This document shows, piece by piece, positions 40,153 through 50,450 of a DNA stretch of 64,000 nucleotides. Within the stretch, counting starts at the first letter, position 1, and the number at the start of each line of letters is the position of its first letter. The position numbers and the translations under genes are program-made. Source of the stretch: Acidimicrobiia bacterium (GTDB lineage Bacteria > Actinomycetota > Acidimicrobiia > Acidimicrobiales > Bin134); assembly GCA_022822265.1 (NCBI GenBank), contig JAJECA010000002.1, positions 59,316 through 123,315 of the forward strand, read 5' to 3'. The notes beneath the pieces were generated by a model. It was not told the DNA's origin. It did no database searches and saw nothing but the letters and a program-made list of their open reading frames with translations.

Positions 40153-41213
40153 GTTCCCTCAGCCAGATCAGGCTCGCCCACGAGGCGAACCTGGCCGTCG
40201 CCTTTTTCCACCTCTCCCACGACGGTGGCCCGATGGCCGCCAGTTCGCAGCAGGTCGATGGCCTTGGTGGCGTCTCGGTCCCGCACCGCCACAATCATGC
40301 CCAGTCCGAGGTTGAACACCTTGGCCATCTCCTCATCGGCCACGTCGCCGATGCGCTGCAACTCGGTGAATACCGGCGGCTGCTCCCAACTGCTTCGGTC
40401 GAGCACCGCGTCGACTTTGTCGGGCAGCACCCGCGCCAGGTTGCCGGGGATTCCCCCGCCGGTCACATGGGCGATGGCCCGGGCGTCCACCTTGGCCAGC
40501 ATGGCTCGCACCGCAGGGGCGTAAATCACCGACGGCACCAGAAGCTCGTCGGCCACTGAGTTGGAGCTCCCCTCCCAGGCAGGATCGTCCAGTCTTTTCT
40601 TGGCCACCTCGAAATAGAGACGGCGGGCCAAGGAATAGCCGTTGCTCCGCAAGCCCGGCGACGGCAGCCCTATCAGCGTGTCGCCGGGGCGCACGTCGGC
40701 CCCGGTGATCAGCCGCGACCGCTCCACAACCCCCACAGCAAACCCGACCAGCTCAAACTGATTGCCCGACTCGTCTTCCCTGGCAGGGTGTTCCGCCATT
40801 TCGCCCCCGATGAGCGCGCACCCAGCTTGACGGCAGCCCTCCACCACCCCCACTACCAGTTGCTCGATCCGATCGGGGTCGAGCTTGTGTACCGATATGT
40901 AGTCCAACATGAACAGCGGCTCGGCCCCCTGGCACACCAGGTCGTCCACGCACATGGCCACCAGATCAATGCCGATGGTGTTGTACCGGCCCGCCGCCGA
41001 AGCCACATACGCCTTTGTCCCCACCCCATCGGTAGTCGAAACCAACACCGGCTTCTTGTAGTCGTGACGGGTGAAGTCGAACAGCCCTCCAAACCCGCCG
41101 ATCTCGCCGATTGCCTCCGGACGAAACGTTGAGCGCACATGTTCCTTGATGCGCTGCACCGCCTCTTCGCCCGCGGCGATATCCACCCCTGACGACTCGT
41201 AGGTCTCAACCAT
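40149..41213 (-). CDS. purM: Phosphoribosylformylglycinamidine cyclo-ligase
   Basis: PurM closes the imidazole ring of the purine precursor using ATP, giving AIR. The 354-residue protein has the PurM signatures STTDGVGTKAYVA (about residue 60), ALIGGEMAEHPA and GLPSPGLRSNGYSLARR. Length is normal. It is the last gene of the purL-purF-purM block, 29 bases after purF. Its stop overlaps that of the convergent P450 gene. Confidence 0.97.
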   Translation of the reverse strand: MVETYESSGVDIAAGEEAVQRIKEHVRSTFRPEAIGEIGGFGGLFDFTRHDYKKPVLVSTTDGVGTKAYVASAAGRYNTIGIDLVAMCVDDLVCQGAEPLFMLDYISVHKLDPDRIEQLVVGVVEGCRQAGCALIGGEMAEHPAREDESGNQFELVGFAVGVVERSRLITGADVRPGDTLIGLPSPGLRSNGYSLARRLYFEVAKKRLDDPAWEGSSNSVADELLVPSVIYAPAVRAMLAKVDARAIAHVTGGGIPGNLARVLPDKVDAVLDRSSWEQPPVFTELQRIGDVADEEMAKVFNLGLGMIVAVRDRDATKAIDLLRTGGHRATVVGEVEKGDGQVRLVGEPDLAEGT

Positions 41214-41242
41214 CAGCGGATGCCACCCTCTCCATCGAAAGC

Positions 41243-42748
41243 TCAGCCGCCGCCGGTGGCCCAGAGCGACGGTGCGGACTCTTCGTCGGCGTCAGCGAAC
41301 TGCGCAGCACTGCGTTGATAGGCGATCGAGCCGGGCGACGCCACCGGCACCTCTACCGGATATTCGCCGGTGAGACAGGCATTGCAGAATCCGGCCCCCA
41401 CCGCCCCGGTGGCCTCGGTCAAACCCTCCATGTCGATAAACGCCAGCGTGTCGGCCCCCACGTAGTCGCACATCTCCCCCACGCCGAGGTGGGCGGCCAG
41501 CAATTCCGTGCGGTCGCCGGTGTCCATGCCGAAGAAGCAGGGCCAGCGATAGGGCGGCGAGCTGATGCGAAGGTGGACCTCGGCGGCACCCGCCTCCCGC
41601 AGCATGGATACCAGGGCTCTGGTGGTGGTGCCCCGCACGATGGAGTCGTCCACAACAACCAGGCGGTTGCCCTCGATGCTGTCCCGCAGGGGGTTGAGCT
41701 TCATGCGAACCCCCATCGACCGCATCTGCTGGCTCGGGGCGATGAATGTCCTCCCGATGTAGCGATTCTTCACCAGCCCCTGGCCATAGGGGATGCCGCT
41801 GGCCCGCGAGAAACCCTCGGCCGCGGGCAGTCCCGATTCGGGCACGCCCATCACCAAGTCGGCTTCCACCGGCGATTGCTCGGCCAGCAGTTCGCCCATC
41901 CGCACCCGGGCGTGGTGCACGCTTTGGCCATAGATCACCGAGTCGGGACGGGAGAAGTACACGAACTCAAACAGGCAAAGGCGGGGATCCACCCGCTCCT
42001 CTGGGAATGGGTGAACCGAATTCACTCCCTGGCCGTTGATCACCACCATCTCGCCCGGCGCCAGCTCACGCAACAGGTGGGCGCCCACGATGTCGAGCGC
42101 GGGAGTCTCCGACGCCAACACCCAACCCCGTTCCAGCCGACCCAGGCACAGAGGACGGAACCCGTTGGGATCTCGCACTCCGATGACCCGCTTCTCGTCG
42201 GCCAACACCAGCGAGAATGCCCCCTCCAGGCGGGGCAATACCCTCTTCAGGGCCTCCTCCAAGACTTTGCCATCGGCTCGGATCGACGGGGGCATCTGCC
42301 CGATTTCGATGGCCAGCAGCTCGGCAATCAGGTCGCTGTCTGAGCCGACCATGCCGGGCAAGATCGAAGTCTCCTCAGCGAGCTGGGCGGTGTTGGTGAG
42401 GTTGCCGTTGTGGCCCAGCACAAACTGGTGGTCACCCGCGCTGCGAAAGACGGGCTGTGCGTTGCGCCAAGAACTGGTGCCCGCGGTGGAATAGCGAGTG
42501 TGCCCGATGCCCAGGCAGCCGTCGAGGGTAGCCAGCGTGCGGTCGTCGAACACGGTGGCTACCAGGCCCATGTCCTTGACCACGGTGATGTTGTCGCCAT
42601 CGCTCACCGCGATGCCCGCCGACTCCTGGCCCCGGTGCTGCAACGCGTAGAGGGCCAGATAGTTCAGATGGGCGACGGGATCATGGGGGGCAAAGATGCC
42701 AACGACCCCGCAGGCCTCCCGGGGAGAGTCGTCCATGGGATCAGCCAC
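41243..42748 (-). CDS. purF: Amidophosphoribosyltransferase (Fe-S type)
   Basis: PurF makes phosphoribosylamine from PRPP and glutamine, the first committed purine step. The N-terminal nucleophile cysteine follows a short propeptide ([11 protein letters not shown]), so the enzyme must self-process. Cysteines fitting the Bacillus-type 4Fe-4S cluster are visible in [19 protein letters not shown] and [11 protein letters not shown]. The PRPP loop is [12 protein letters not shown]. The GTG at 42748 gives a 12-residue propeptide and overlaps purL by eight bases; the ATG at 42736 gives eight residues and is the alternative. Confidence 0.96.
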   Translation of the reverse strand: MADPMDDSPREACGVVGIFAPHDPVAHLNYLALYALQHRGQESAGIAVSDGDNITVVKDMGLVATVFDDRTLATLDGCLGIGHTRYSTAGTSSWRNAQPVFRSAGDHQFVLGHNGNLTNTAQLAEETSILPGMVGSDSDLIAELLAIEIGQMPPSIRADGKVLEEALKRVLPRLEGAFSLVLADEKRVIGVRDPNGFRPLCLGRLERGWVLASETPALDIVGAHLLRELAPGEMVVINGQGVNSVHPFPEERVDPRLCLFEFVYFSRPDSVIYGQSVHHARVRMGELLAEQSPVEADLVMGVPESGLPAAEGFSRASGIPYGQGLVKNRYIGRTFIAPSQQMRSMGVRMKLNPLRDSIEGNRLVVVDDSIVRGTTTRALVSMLREAGAAEVHLRISSPPYRWPCFFGMDTGDRTELLAAHLGVGEMCDYVGADTLAFIDMEGLTEATGAVGAGFCNACLTGEYPVEVPVASPGSIAYQRSAAQFADADEESAPSLWATGGG

Positions 42749-44939
42749 TAGTCAATTCTGGCATGGGGGACCCCCAGCGATCTGCAATCGCGGCCAATCC
42801 CAGATCTAGCAGCCCTTTGACTGCCAAGCGATCACCGGCGGCCAGCCCGATTCGGGCGACCGCCACACCGTTGGCCGCAGCCGCCGCCTCCACCTCGGGC
42901 AGCAGCTCGGGGTTCACTGCCGCCACCACGCGAGAAGGCGCTTCGCTGAACAGCTCAGCGTGGCCGTGAATGCGAGCCCCACGAAAACCCACTCCAGACA
43001 CAGCAGCCATCTCGGCCAGGGCCACTCCCAAACCGCCGCTGGACACATCATGGACGGCCGAGAGCCGGTCGTCGGCCACCAGGCCGGCCACCAGGCCCGC
43101 CACTCGCCGATGCTGCTCGTAATCCAGCGCAGGCAACTGGCCCCGCTTGTGCCCGGCAGTGGCGGCAGCCCATAGCGAGCCCGACAACCCGGCGCTGGCC
43201 TCGCCCAGCACGATCACTCGGTCGCCGTCTCGCCACGCCAACCCGGGGGGAATCCGCGTCAAGCTATCGATCACCCCGAGCAGGCCGATCACCGGGGTGG
43301 GATCGATGTTGTGGCCGTTGGACTCGTTGTAGAGGCTCACGTTGCCGCCTACCACCGGAATGCCGAAGGCGTCACAGGCCTCGGCCATCCCGTCCACCGC
43401 CTCGGAGAACTGCCACATCACCTCAGGATGCTCGGGGTTTCCGAAATTCAGGCAATTGACCAAGGCCAGCGGTCGGGCCCCGACACAGGCCAGGTTGAGC
43501 ACCGACTCGGCCACCGTCAAAGCGGTGCCGGCCCGAGGGTCGACCGCGCACCAGCGATTGTTGCCGTCGGTGGTGAGGGCCAATGCCCGGCCGGTGTCGG
43601 CACCGGTGGCAGGATGCTTGAGCCGCAGCACGGTGGCATCGCCCCCGGGACCCACCACGGTGTTGCAAAAGAGCATGTGGTCGTATTGGCGGTAGACCCA
43701 CGACGGATTGGACAGCAGGTCGAGCAGGTCTGCACCCACGTCGGCGGGGGGCGACAGACTGTCAGCTGAATCGGCCTTGGCCGCTTCCCATTGTTCCGGA
43801 GGACGCCGCGGCCGATCATAGGAGGGCGCGTCCTCGTGCAGGGAGGCCGCCGGCAACTCTCCCAGCACCTGACCGTCCATACCGTCCCTTACCCGGAGCA
43901 GCCCGCCCTCTGTCACCCGGCCCACCACTGAGGCCTGCACGTCCCAGCGGTCGCAGATGGCCAGCACATCGTCGAGACCGTCGGGGGACACGATGGCCAG
44001 CATCCGCTCCTGCGATTCGCTGGTGAGAACTTCGAAGGGCTCCATCCCCGGCTCGCGGCGAGGGACCGCGGCCACGTCCACGTCCATTCCCACACCGCCC
44101 CGAGAAGCGGTCTCGCTCGTGGCACAGGTGAGTCCGGCCCCTCCGAGATCTTGGATGCCCACCACCAGGCCGGCATCCAGCAAGGCCAAACAGGCCTCGA
44201 TGAGGCGCTTCTCCTCAAACGGATCGCCCACCTGCACGCTGGGCCGCTTCTCAGCCTCCTTCTCCTCGTCGCCAAATGACGCCGAGGCCAGCACGCTCAC
44301 CCCTCCGATGCCGTCGCGCCCGGTGGACGCGCCGAGGAGCACCGCCAAGTTGCCCTCGCCGCTGGCCCGGCCCAGCACCAGTCGATCAGCCGGCATCAGG
44401 CCGAGGCAGAGCACATTCACCAAGGGGTTGCCGGTATAGGTCTCGTCGAAGACGGTCTCGCCCCCCACCGTGGGCACCCCAACGGCGTTGCCGTATCCGG
44501 AGATGCCCGACACCACCCCTTCGGCGATCCAGCGGCTGCGAGGATCGCTGGGAAGGCCGAACCGCAGTGAGTCCATCACCGCAATCGGGCGAGCCCCCAT
44601 GGTGAAGATGTCCCGCAGGATGCCGCCCACCCCGGTGGCCGCCCCCTGATAGGGCTCGATGGCCGAAGGGTGATTGTGGCTCTCAATTCGAATGGCGGCG
44701 GCAATGCCATCGCCGACATCGACCACTCCGGCATTTTCTCCCGGGCCGACCAAAACCCAAGGTGCCTCTGCTGGGAGTCGGCGCAAGTGAATCCGAGAAG
44801 ATTTATATGAGCAATGCTCCGACCACATGACTGCGTACATCGCCAATTCGAGATGATTTGGTGGACGATTCAATATCTTCTCGATGGCTCTTGCTTCGTC
44901 ATCTGTCAGCCCAAGGGACTGATGAATCGATTTGTTCAT
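42741..44939 (-). CDS. purL: Phosphoribosylformylglycinamidine synthase subunit II (small PurL)
   Basis: This 732-residue small-type PurL is the ATP-using synthetase subunit that works with PurS and PurQ to convert FGAR to FGAM. Visible signatures are [15 protein letters not shown] (about residue 40), [15 protein letters not shown], the [24 protein letters not shown] motif and [16 protein letters not shown] near the C-terminus. Its 5' 120 bases are noticeably AT-richer than the rest. It is separated from purQ by an opposite-strand gene and 149 bases of AT-rich DNA, unlike usual purSQL operons. Confidence 0.97.
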   Translation of the reverse strand: MNKSIHQSLGLTDDEARAIEKILNRPPNHLELAMYAVMWSEHCSYKSSRIHLRRLPAEAPWVLVGPGENAGVVDVGDGIAAAIRIESHNHPSAIEPYQGAATGVGGILRDIFTMGARPIAVMDSLRFGLPSDPRSRWIAEGVVSGISGYGNAVGVPTVGGETVFDETYTGNPLVNVLCLGLMPADRLVLGRASGEGNLAVLLGASTGRDGIGGVSVLASASFGDEEKEAEKRPSVQVGDPFEEKRLIEACLALLDAGLVVGIQDLGGAGLTCATSETASRGGVGMDVDVAAVPRREPGMEPFEVLTSESQERMLAIVSPDGLDDVLAICDRWDVQASVVGRVTEGGLLRVRDGMDGQVLGELPAASLHEDAPSYDRPRRPPEQWEAAKADSADSLSPPADVGADLLDLLSNPSWVYRQYDHMLFCNTVVGPGGDATVLRLKHPATGADTGRALALTTDGNNRWCAVDPRAGTALTVAESVLNLACVGARPLALVNCLNFGNPEHPEVMWQFSEAVDGMAEACDAFGIPVVGGNVSLYNESNGHNIDPTPVIGLLGVIDSLTRIPPGLAWRDGDRVIVLGEASAGLSGSLWAAATAGHKRGQLPALDYEQHRRVAGLVAGLVADDRLSAVHDVSSGGLGVALAEMAAVSGVGFRGARIHGHAELFSEAPSRVVAAVNPELLPEVEAAAAANGVAVARIGLAAGDRLAVKGLLDLGLAAIADRWGSPMPELTSG

Positions 44940-45088
44940 CCCAAATAGCCCTTATTATCTATAGGCTTGTAGGCGCTGCGAATGTAAACGTTTGAAACAG
45001 GAGTTTGAAATAGAGGGGCGAATATAGTTGTATATATGGGGCTATAGGAATATCTAAAGCTCTTCCTTAACCAGACCAAGGAGAAAAA
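44940..45088. promoter_or_regulatory. AT-rich divergent intergenic region between purL and the gene at 45089
   Basis: This 149-base stretch is far lower in GC than its surroundings. It should carry the purL promoter on one strand and that of the 45089 gene on the other. For the latter, TTGTAT (45028-45033) and TATCTA (45051-45056) are 17 bases apart, and AAGGAG (45078-45083) is a clear ribosome-binding site. I see no PurR-box-like repeat or guanine-riboswitch fold by eye. Confidence 0.45.
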
Positions 45089-45487
45089 ATGGTATCTGAC
45101 GAAGCCAAGGCCGCGCGGGCCGCTGGACAAGCTCAAGGTCGCACGGTCAGCCGTTATCTGACAGCGCTTGACTCCACCAAGCCCAAGAGGGGTCGGCAAC
45201 GCTCTCGGGAAAGAATGCAGGCTCGCATCTCGGAGCTCCCGGGCGAGATCGCCCAAGCCAAGCCACTGAAGCGGGTTCATTTGATCCAAGAGCTCATGGA
45301 CTTGGAAGCCGAACTTGCCAAAGAAGAGGTAACGGTGGATATCAGCGCGATTGAGGGTGAATTCATCACGATCGCCGCTGATTACAGTGAGCGCAAGGGT
45401 ATTTCCTATGCGGCTTGGCGTGAGGTTGGGGTGCCGGCCAGCGTGCTGAAAGCAGCCGGGGTAGCCCGCACACGCTCGACTGACTAG
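45089..45487 (+). CDS. Conserved-looking hypothetical protein inserted in the purine cluster
   Basis: This 132-residue protein has a basic N-terminal half (TVSRYLTALDSTKPKRGRQ then RSRERMQARISEL), a helical hairpin (HLIQELMDLEAELAKEE) and a C-terminal module ERKGISYAAWREVGVPASVLKAAGV resembling a small helix-turn-helix or tRNA/DNA-contact motif; similar endings occur in actinobacterial hypothetical proteins (from memory). A strong AAGGAG precedes the ATG. It is transcribed against the pur genes, diverging from purL and overlapping the purQ stop by a shared CTAG. Function unknown; nucleic-acid binding is possible. Confidence 0.75.
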   Translation: MVSDEAKAARAAGQAQGRTVSRYLTALDSTKPKRGRQRSRERMQARISELPGEIAQAKPLKRVHLIQELMDLEAELAKEEVTVDISAIEGEFITIAADYSERKGISYAAWREVGVPASVLKAAGVARTRSTD

Positions 45488-46146
45488 TCAATACCGATCA
45501 GTCCTTTCAACATTAGAGCACCATCGGTGCTCCCCAGTAACGGGTGAGCGGCGCGCTCAGGGTGGGGCATAAGCCCCACCACGTTGCCGTTTTCGTTTCG
45601 AATCCCTGCAATATCAGCGGTTGCCCCATTTGGATTGTCTTGGTAGGTAAACACGATTGAGTCGTTTTCCCGCAATACCGCAAGTACTTCTTCAGAACAT
45701 ACGTAGTTCCCTTCAAAGTGGTTGATGGGAACATTTAGCTCGTCGCCCACATTCAATCGCCGTGTCAACACTGAGTCGGTTGACTCCACCCTCAACACCG
45801 ATGGCTGGCACAAGAACTTCAGCCCTTGATTCTTGTAGAGAGCTCCCGGCAGCAATTGTGCCTCGGTGAGAATCTGAAACCCGTTGCAGATGCCCACCAC
45901 CGGTCCGCCGTCCTGGGCGAATTGGGTTACTGCATCCATGATCGGGGAAAACCGGGCCATCGCCCCGGTGCGGAGATAATCGCCATGGGCAAATCCGCCG
46001 GGCAGCACCACAGCATCGACACCGCCCAAAGACTTGTCTTTGTGCCAGAGAAGCTCGCCGGAACCTCCTACCGCGTCGACAGCCTCCACCACATCGTGCT
46101 CGCAATTTGAACCGGGAAATACCACCACACCCACTCTGGTGGTCAT
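45484..46146 (-). CDS. purQ: Phosphoribosylformylglycinamidine synthase subunit I (glutaminase)
   Basis: This 220-residue class-I glutamine amidotransferase supplies ammonia to PurL. The nucleophile cysteine is in GICNGFQ (about residue 86), and the catalytic His-Glu pair is in MPHPERA near the C-terminus. VVVFPGSNCEHD at the N-terminus is a PurQ hallmark. It lies 34 bases after purS. Local GC is lower in this gene's 3' half than in purC or purB, matching the AT-rich patch beside it. Confidence 0.96.
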   Translation of the reverse strand: MTTRVGVVVFPGSNCEHDVVEAVDAVGGSGELLWHKDKSLGGVDAVVLPGGFAHGDYLRTGAMARFSPIMDAVTQFAQDGGPVVGICNGFQILTEAQLLPGALYKNQGLKFLCQPSVLRVESTDSVLTRRLNVGDELNVPINHFEGNYVCSEEVLAVLRENDSIVFTYQDNPNGATADIAGIRNENGNVVGLMPHPERAAHPLLGSTDGALMLKGLIGID

Positions 46147-46180
46147 ACGAGTTCCCCATCGGTGTCGGCCGCGGGCACTG

Positions 46181-46441
46181 TCATGTCAATGGGCCCAGCG
46201 TGATTTCCACGTCTTCAATCACTGGGTTGGCCAAGAAGCGCTCGCACATTGACTCCACTTGGCTACGGGCCTCGGGTTCATCAGAAGCCTCCACCACAAA
46301 CCTCAGACTCTTGCCCACTCGCACATCGCTCACGCCATTGAAGCCCAGCGCGGGTAGCGCCCGCTCGATGGTCAGGCCCTCGGGATCGGCAATCCCATTG
46401 CGGAGGCTAACCTCCACGACCACATCAAACTCTTTGCTCAT
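46181..46441 (-). CDS. purS: Phosphoribosylformylglycinamidine synthase subunit PurS
   Basis: This 86-residue small protein bridges PurL and PurQ in the Gram-positive-type FGAM synthase. It has the expected pattern: VEVSLRNGIADPEGLTIERALPALGF, VGKSLRFVVEA and a final helix with MCERFLANPVIEDVEI. Its ATG overlaps the purC stop as ATGA, so both are translated together. Confidence 0.94.
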   Translation of the reverse strand: MSKEFDVVVEVSLRNGIADPEGLTIERALPALGFNGVSDVRVGKSLRFVVEASDEPEARSQVESMCERFLANPVIEDVEITLGPLT

Positions 46442-47328
46442 GAGCTGCCGGGCCAGTCGGCGAAACTGCGTCCGGTGATGATCTCGTAGGCACTGACGTA
46501 GCGGGCCGCGCTGGCCTCTACCACCTCGTCAGGCAGTGGCGGCGGAGGATACTGCTTGTCCCAATCCAAGGTATTGAGGTAGTCGCGAACCGGCTGCTTG
46601 TCGTACGACGGGGGCGTAGCTCCGGGCACCCAGCCATCAACCGGCCAGAAGCGGGAGGAGTCGGGGGTGAGCACCTCGTCGGCCACCACCAGGGTTCCAT
46701 TCACCATGCCCATCTCGAATTTGGTGTCGGCGATGATGATGCCCTTTTTGGCGGCCGCCTCTGATGCCCGGCTGTACAACTCCAAAGACGCGTCGCGGGC
46801 CTGTTCAGCCAGATCACGGCCCACCAACTCCACAGCCTGTTCGTAGGAGATGTTCTCGTCGTGGCCCGATTCGGCCTTGGTGGATGGGGTGAACACCGGC
46901 ACGGGCAGCTTGTCGGATTCCCGGAGCCCGGCGGGAAGGGCCTGGCCGTGCATGGTGCCCTGGCTCTTGTATTCCTTCCAAGCCGATCCGCTCAGATATC
47001 CCCGCACGATGCACTCGATGGGCAGCATCTCGGCCCGATGACAAAGCATTGTCCGCCCGGCCACCCCGTTGCTCTGGGCCTCGGGGGGGAAGTCGGCCAC
47101 ATCGGTGGATATGAGGTGGCTGGGCAGCACATCGGCCAAGGTCTCGAACCAATAGGCCGACATGGCGGTCAGCACCCGCCCCTTCTCGGGTACGGGCTCG
47201 TCCATAACCACGTCGAAGGCCGAGATGCGATCGGACGCGATCATCAGCAGCCGGCCGTCGCCCGCGTCGAAGATGTCGCGGACTTTGCCGGAATGAACGG
47301 GGGGCAGGTTGATGTTCTTCGTGCTCAC
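46438..47328 (-). CDS. purC: SAICAR synthase
   Basis: PurC joins aspartate to CAIR using ATP. The 296-residue protein is of the larger (yeast-like) type, with SGKVRDIFDAGDGRLLMIASDRISAFDVV at the N-terminus, VRGYLSGSAWKEY and the IADTKFEMG motif. The GTG start at 47328 overlaps the purB stop as GTGA. Length and motifs are normal. Confidence 0.96.
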   Translation of the reverse strand: MSTKNINLPPVHSGKVRDIFDAGDGRLLMIASDRISAFDVVMDEPVPEKGRVLTAMSAYWFETLADVLPSHLISTDVADFPPEAQSNGVAGRTMLCHRAEMLPIECIVRGYLSGSAWKEYKSQGTMHGQALPAGLRESDKLPVPVFTPSTKAESGHDENISYEQAVELVGRDLAEQARDASLELYSRASEAAAKKGIIIADTKFEMGMVNGTLVVADEVLTPDSSRFWPVDGWVPGATPPSYDKQPVRDYLNTLDWDKQYPPPPLPDEVVEASAARYVSAYEIITGRSFADWPGSS

Positions 47329-48725
47329 AGGATCGACTCCGGTTGGTAGTGGGCTGTGTCGGGATATTGGGCGGCCAACTCTTGGGCACGGGCCGCAAAG
47401 GCCCGCGCTTGATCAGCAGCAGCCCCGGTCAGCGCCAAAGGCTGGCTCTTTATTTCATCGACATTGACGGCCGATATCGGCAACCTGTCGTCATCGGCAA
47501 TAGACGAAAAGAACTCGTCTCCCTTGGGGACATGCTCAGAGATGATTCGATGGGCCTCTTCCCGGCCGGCTCCGGCGGCCACCGAGGCCATCAAAACTCG
47601 AGTGGCAGCAAGCGCCGGCAGGTTGACGGCCAGTTCCGCCGCGATCGCCTCATCGAACACAGCCAGTTCCTTGAGCACGACGAGCACCGCCTCGAGCTGT
47701 CCATCGAGAGCGAAGAACGCGCCGGGCAGGGCCACCCGGCGCACCACCGAGCAGCTCACGTCGCCCTCGTTCCACTGGTCGCCCACTAAGGCGGCCACCA
47801 TGTCGGCGTAGCCCTGCACCACTGCCGAGAGTCCGCAGATGCGCTCGGACGTGCGGGCGTTGCGCTTGCCGGGCATGGCCGAAGAGCCCACCTGCCCAGC
47901 CTGAAAGCCCTCAGTGATCAAGCCTTGTCCAGCCATGAGCCGGATGGTCCGGGCCAAGTTGGCGGGAGCCGACGACGCCTGCACCAATGCGGTTACCGCG
48001 TCGTAGTCCAGGGAGCGGGGATAAACCTGCCCCACGCTGGCCATCGTGTCGGCGAATCCGAGGCTGGCAGCCACCCGGGTTTCAAGCTCGACAGCCTTGT
48101 CTGTTCCGCCGAGGAATAGATCGATCTGATCTTGCTGGGTGCCCACCGGGCCCTTAAGCCCTCGCAGGCGGTAGCGGTCAAGCAGGTCATCAATTCGACC
48201 CAAGGCAGCCAGCGCCTCCTCGCCGAAGTTGGCGAAGCGCTTTCCCAGGGTTGTGGCCTGGGCGGGCACATTGTGGGACCGGCCCACCATGACCAACTCA
48301 GAGTGGGTGTCAGCCTGGGCCCCCAGAGCGCACACCACCGCCACCAGCTTGTCCCGCACCAATCGCAATGAATCGCGGATCTGGAGTTGCTCGATGTTCT
48401 CGGTGAGGTCGCGCGACGTCATCCCCTTGTGGATGTGCTCGTGGCCAGCCAAAGCGCAGAATTCCTCGATACGGGCCTTGACGTCGTGGCGGGTGACTCG
48501 CTCCCGCTCTCGAATGGACTCCAAGTTCACTAGGTCGATAACCGACCGATAGGCCTCGACCACTCCGTCGGGCACTTCGATGCCGAAGTCACGCTGGGCC
48601 TCCAGCACCGCCACCCACAGGCGACGCTCGGCTTTGACCTTGCCCTCTGGCGACCAGATGGCCGCCAAAGCCGCGCTGGCGTAGCGGTCGGCCAAAACGT
48701 CGGGGATCTGGTCCTTGTCAGCCAC
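47325..48725 (-). CDS. purB: Adenylosuccinate lyase
   Basis: PurB cleaves SAICAR and adenylosuccinate, releasing fumarate in two steps of purine synthesis. The 466-residue protein has the fumarase/aspartase superfamily signature GSSAMPGKRNARTSERI (about residue 280), MTSRDLTEN with the catalytic region, and GRSHNVPAQ containing the general-acid histidine. It overlaps purE by eight bases and purC by four. Confidence 0.97.
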   Translation of the reverse strand: MADKDQIPDVLADRYASAALAAIWSPEGKVKAERRLWVAVLEAQRDFGIEVPDGVVEAYRSVIDLVNLESIRERERVTRHDVKARIEEFCALAGHEHIHKGMTSRDLTENIEQLQIRDSLRLVRDKLVAVVCALGAQADTHSELVMVGRSHNVPAQATTLGKRFANFGEEALAALGRIDDLLDRYRLRGLKGPVGTQQDQIDLFLGGTDKAVELETRVAASLGFADTMASVGQVYPRSLDYDAVTALVQASSAPANLARTIRLMAGQGLITEGFQAGQVGSSAMPGKRNARTSERICGLSAVVQGYADMVAALVGDQWNEGDVSCSVVRRVALPGAFFALDGQLEAVLVVLKELAVFDEAIAAELAVNLPALAATRVLMASVAAGAGREEAHRIISEHVPKGDEFFSSIADDDRLPISAVNVDEIKSQPLALTGAAADQARAFAARAQELAAQYPDTAHYQPESIL

Positions 48726-49173
48726 CGGCCATCTCAGCGCGATGGGCAGCCAGCCTCTCAGCCAGCCCCGTGTCGGTCACTCCCAGAATCTGAATGGCCA
48801 GAAGGGCCGCGTTCATGGCCCCGTTGATGGCCACAGTGGCCACTGGGATGCCCTTGGGCATCTGCACAGTGGAATACAGGGAGTCCACCCCGTTCAGTGC
48901 TCCGCCGGCCAAGGGCACGCCGATCACCGGCAAGGTGGTCTGGGCCGCGGTCGCTCCGGCTAGGTGGGCGGCCATGCCCGCGCCGCAGACGATGGCGCCG
49001 AATCCAGCCTCGCGGGCCCCGGACACAAACTGGCGGACCTTTTCGGGGGTTCGGTGGGCCGACATGACCTCCCAGTGGCACTCCACGCCGAATTGCTCAA
49101 GCGTGGTACGAGCCGGTGCCATGGTGTCCTCGTCGCTCGACGATCCCATGATGACAGCCACTTTTAAGCTCAT
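48718..49173 (-). CDS. purE: N5-carboxyaminoimidazole ribonucleotide mutase (PurE class I)
   Basis: This 151-residue enzyme rearranges N5-CAIR to CAIR. It shows the class-I phosphate-binding motif IMGSSSDEDTM, SAHRTPEKV containing the catalytic histidine, and GAGMAAHLAGATAAQTTLPVIGVP. A class-I mutase implies that a PurK is encoded elsewhere; none is in this window. Start and stop overlap purD and purB respectively. Confidence 0.96.
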   Translation of the reverse strand: MSLKVAVIMGSSSDEDTMAPARTTLEQFGVECHWEVMSAHRTPEKVRQFVSGAREAGFGAIVCGAGMAAHLAGATAAQTTLPVIGVPLAGGALNGVDSLYSTVQMPKGIPVATVAINGAMNAALLAIQILGVTDTGLAERLAAHRAEMAGG

Positions 49174-50450
49174 GCTGAATCCCTCTGTGATGCGCCCTCA
49201 ACCGCCTCAGCGGCGATGTCAAAGCGAACGTAGCGGCCCGGCCAATCAATGTGGGTGACCCCGGCATATGCCCTTTCTCGGGCAGAGGACAGATCGGGTC
49301 CCTGCCCGGTGACGTTCAGCACTCGACCCCCGGCGGTGACCAGCTCTTGACCGTTAAGACCAGCAGAAACAGCACCGACTCCGCTTTCAGCAGCCGATGC
49401 CACGCCTGCGCAGAACACCGTCACGCCCTCTACCGCGTTGGCCGACTCAATGCCGGCAATTGGATCACCGGTACGGGGGGAAACGGGATAGCCCTCGGAG
49501 GCGCACACCACCGTCACCGCGGCGTCATCGTCGAACACCGGGTCGTCCTCGAGCGATCCGGCGGCCGCGCCAGCCAGCAGGTCGGCAAGGTCCGACCGCA
49601 ACCGGGGCAGCACCACCTGGGCTTCGGGGTCGCCGAAGCGCACGTTGTACTCCAGCACCCTTAAGCCTTGGGGGGTGAGCATGAGCCCGGCGTAGAGCAC
49701 GCCTCTATAGTCGATGCCCCGTCGCCCCAGCTCGGCCAGCGTGGGAAGCACGGCCTGGTCCATGACCTCGTTTACTACGCCAGCCCCGGCCACCGGCACC
49801 GGTGAGTAGGCCCCCATGCCGCCGGTGTTGGGGCCGACGTCGCCCTCGCCGATGCGCTTGAAATCCTGGGCCGGCGCCAGCGGGACAGCGCGATGGCCAT
49901 CGCACACCGCGAGTACTGACAGCTCGGGGCCGGTGAGGCCCTCTTCGATCACCACCCGACGCCCGGCGTCGCCAAAGGCCTCCCCCGACAGGTAGGACCT
50001 CACCGCGTCATCGGCTTCAGCCCGGTCCTCGGTGACCAGTACCCCCTTGCCCGCGGCTAGGCCGTCAGTTTTGATAACGAACAAGTCGCCCATGCCGTCA
50101 AGAAAGCGGAGAGCCGCCTCAAGCTCAGTGAACGTGCCGTGGCCCGCGGTGGGCACCCCAGCGGCCACCAGCAATTCCTTCATCCACGCCTTGGAGCCCT
50201 CCAAGAGGGCACCGTCGGCTCCAGGGCCAAACACCAGCCGACCTGCCGCTCTCAATTCATCGGCCAGACCAACAACCAGCGGAGCCTCGGGGCCGATCAC
50301 ATACAGGTCGGCAATGATCTCGGTTGCTGGTGCGGCAACAGAACCGGGGATGCCGGGGTTCCCCGGGGTGACCACCACATCACACGATCGGCCGAGCACA
50401 TGGGCCAAGGCGTGTTCCCGGCCCCCTTGGCCGACGACGCAGACCCTCAC
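49170..50450 (-). CDS. purD: Phosphoribosylamine-glycine ligase
   Basis: PurD couples phosphoribosylamine to glycine with ATP. The 426-residue ATP-grasp protein has [15 protein letters not shown] at the N-terminus, [14 protein letters not shown], and the [17 protein letters not shown] signature. Length is standard. It overlaps purA by four bases and purE by four, continuing the tightly coupled operon. Confidence 0.97.
   Translation of the reverse strand: MRVCVVGQGGREHALAHVLGRSCDVVVTPGNPGIPGSVAAPATEIIADLYVIGPEAPLVVGLADELRAAGRLVFGPGADGALLEGSKAWMKELLVAAGVPTAGHGTFTELEAALRFLDGMGDLFVIKTDGLAAGKGVLVTEDRAEADDAVRSYLSGEAFGDAGRRVVIEEGLTGPELSVLAVCDGHRAVPLAPAQDFKRIGEGDVGPNTGGMGAYSPVPVAGAGVVNEVMDQAVLPTLAELGRRGIDYRGVLYAGLMLTPQGLRVLEYNVRFGDPEAQVVLPRLRSDLADLLAGAAAGSLEDDPVFDDDAAVTVVCASEGYPVSPRTGDPIAGIESANAVEGVTVFCAGVASAAESGVGAVSAGLNGQELVTAGGRVLNVTGQGPDLSSARERAYAGVTHIDWPGRYVRFDIAAEAVEGASQRDSA

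Noticed and set aside
44936..45289. A 117-codon minus-strand frame continuous with the purL start
   Set aside because: It is antisense to the better-supported 45089 gene, runs through AT-rich intergenic DNA and has no ribosome-binding site or recognisable domain.
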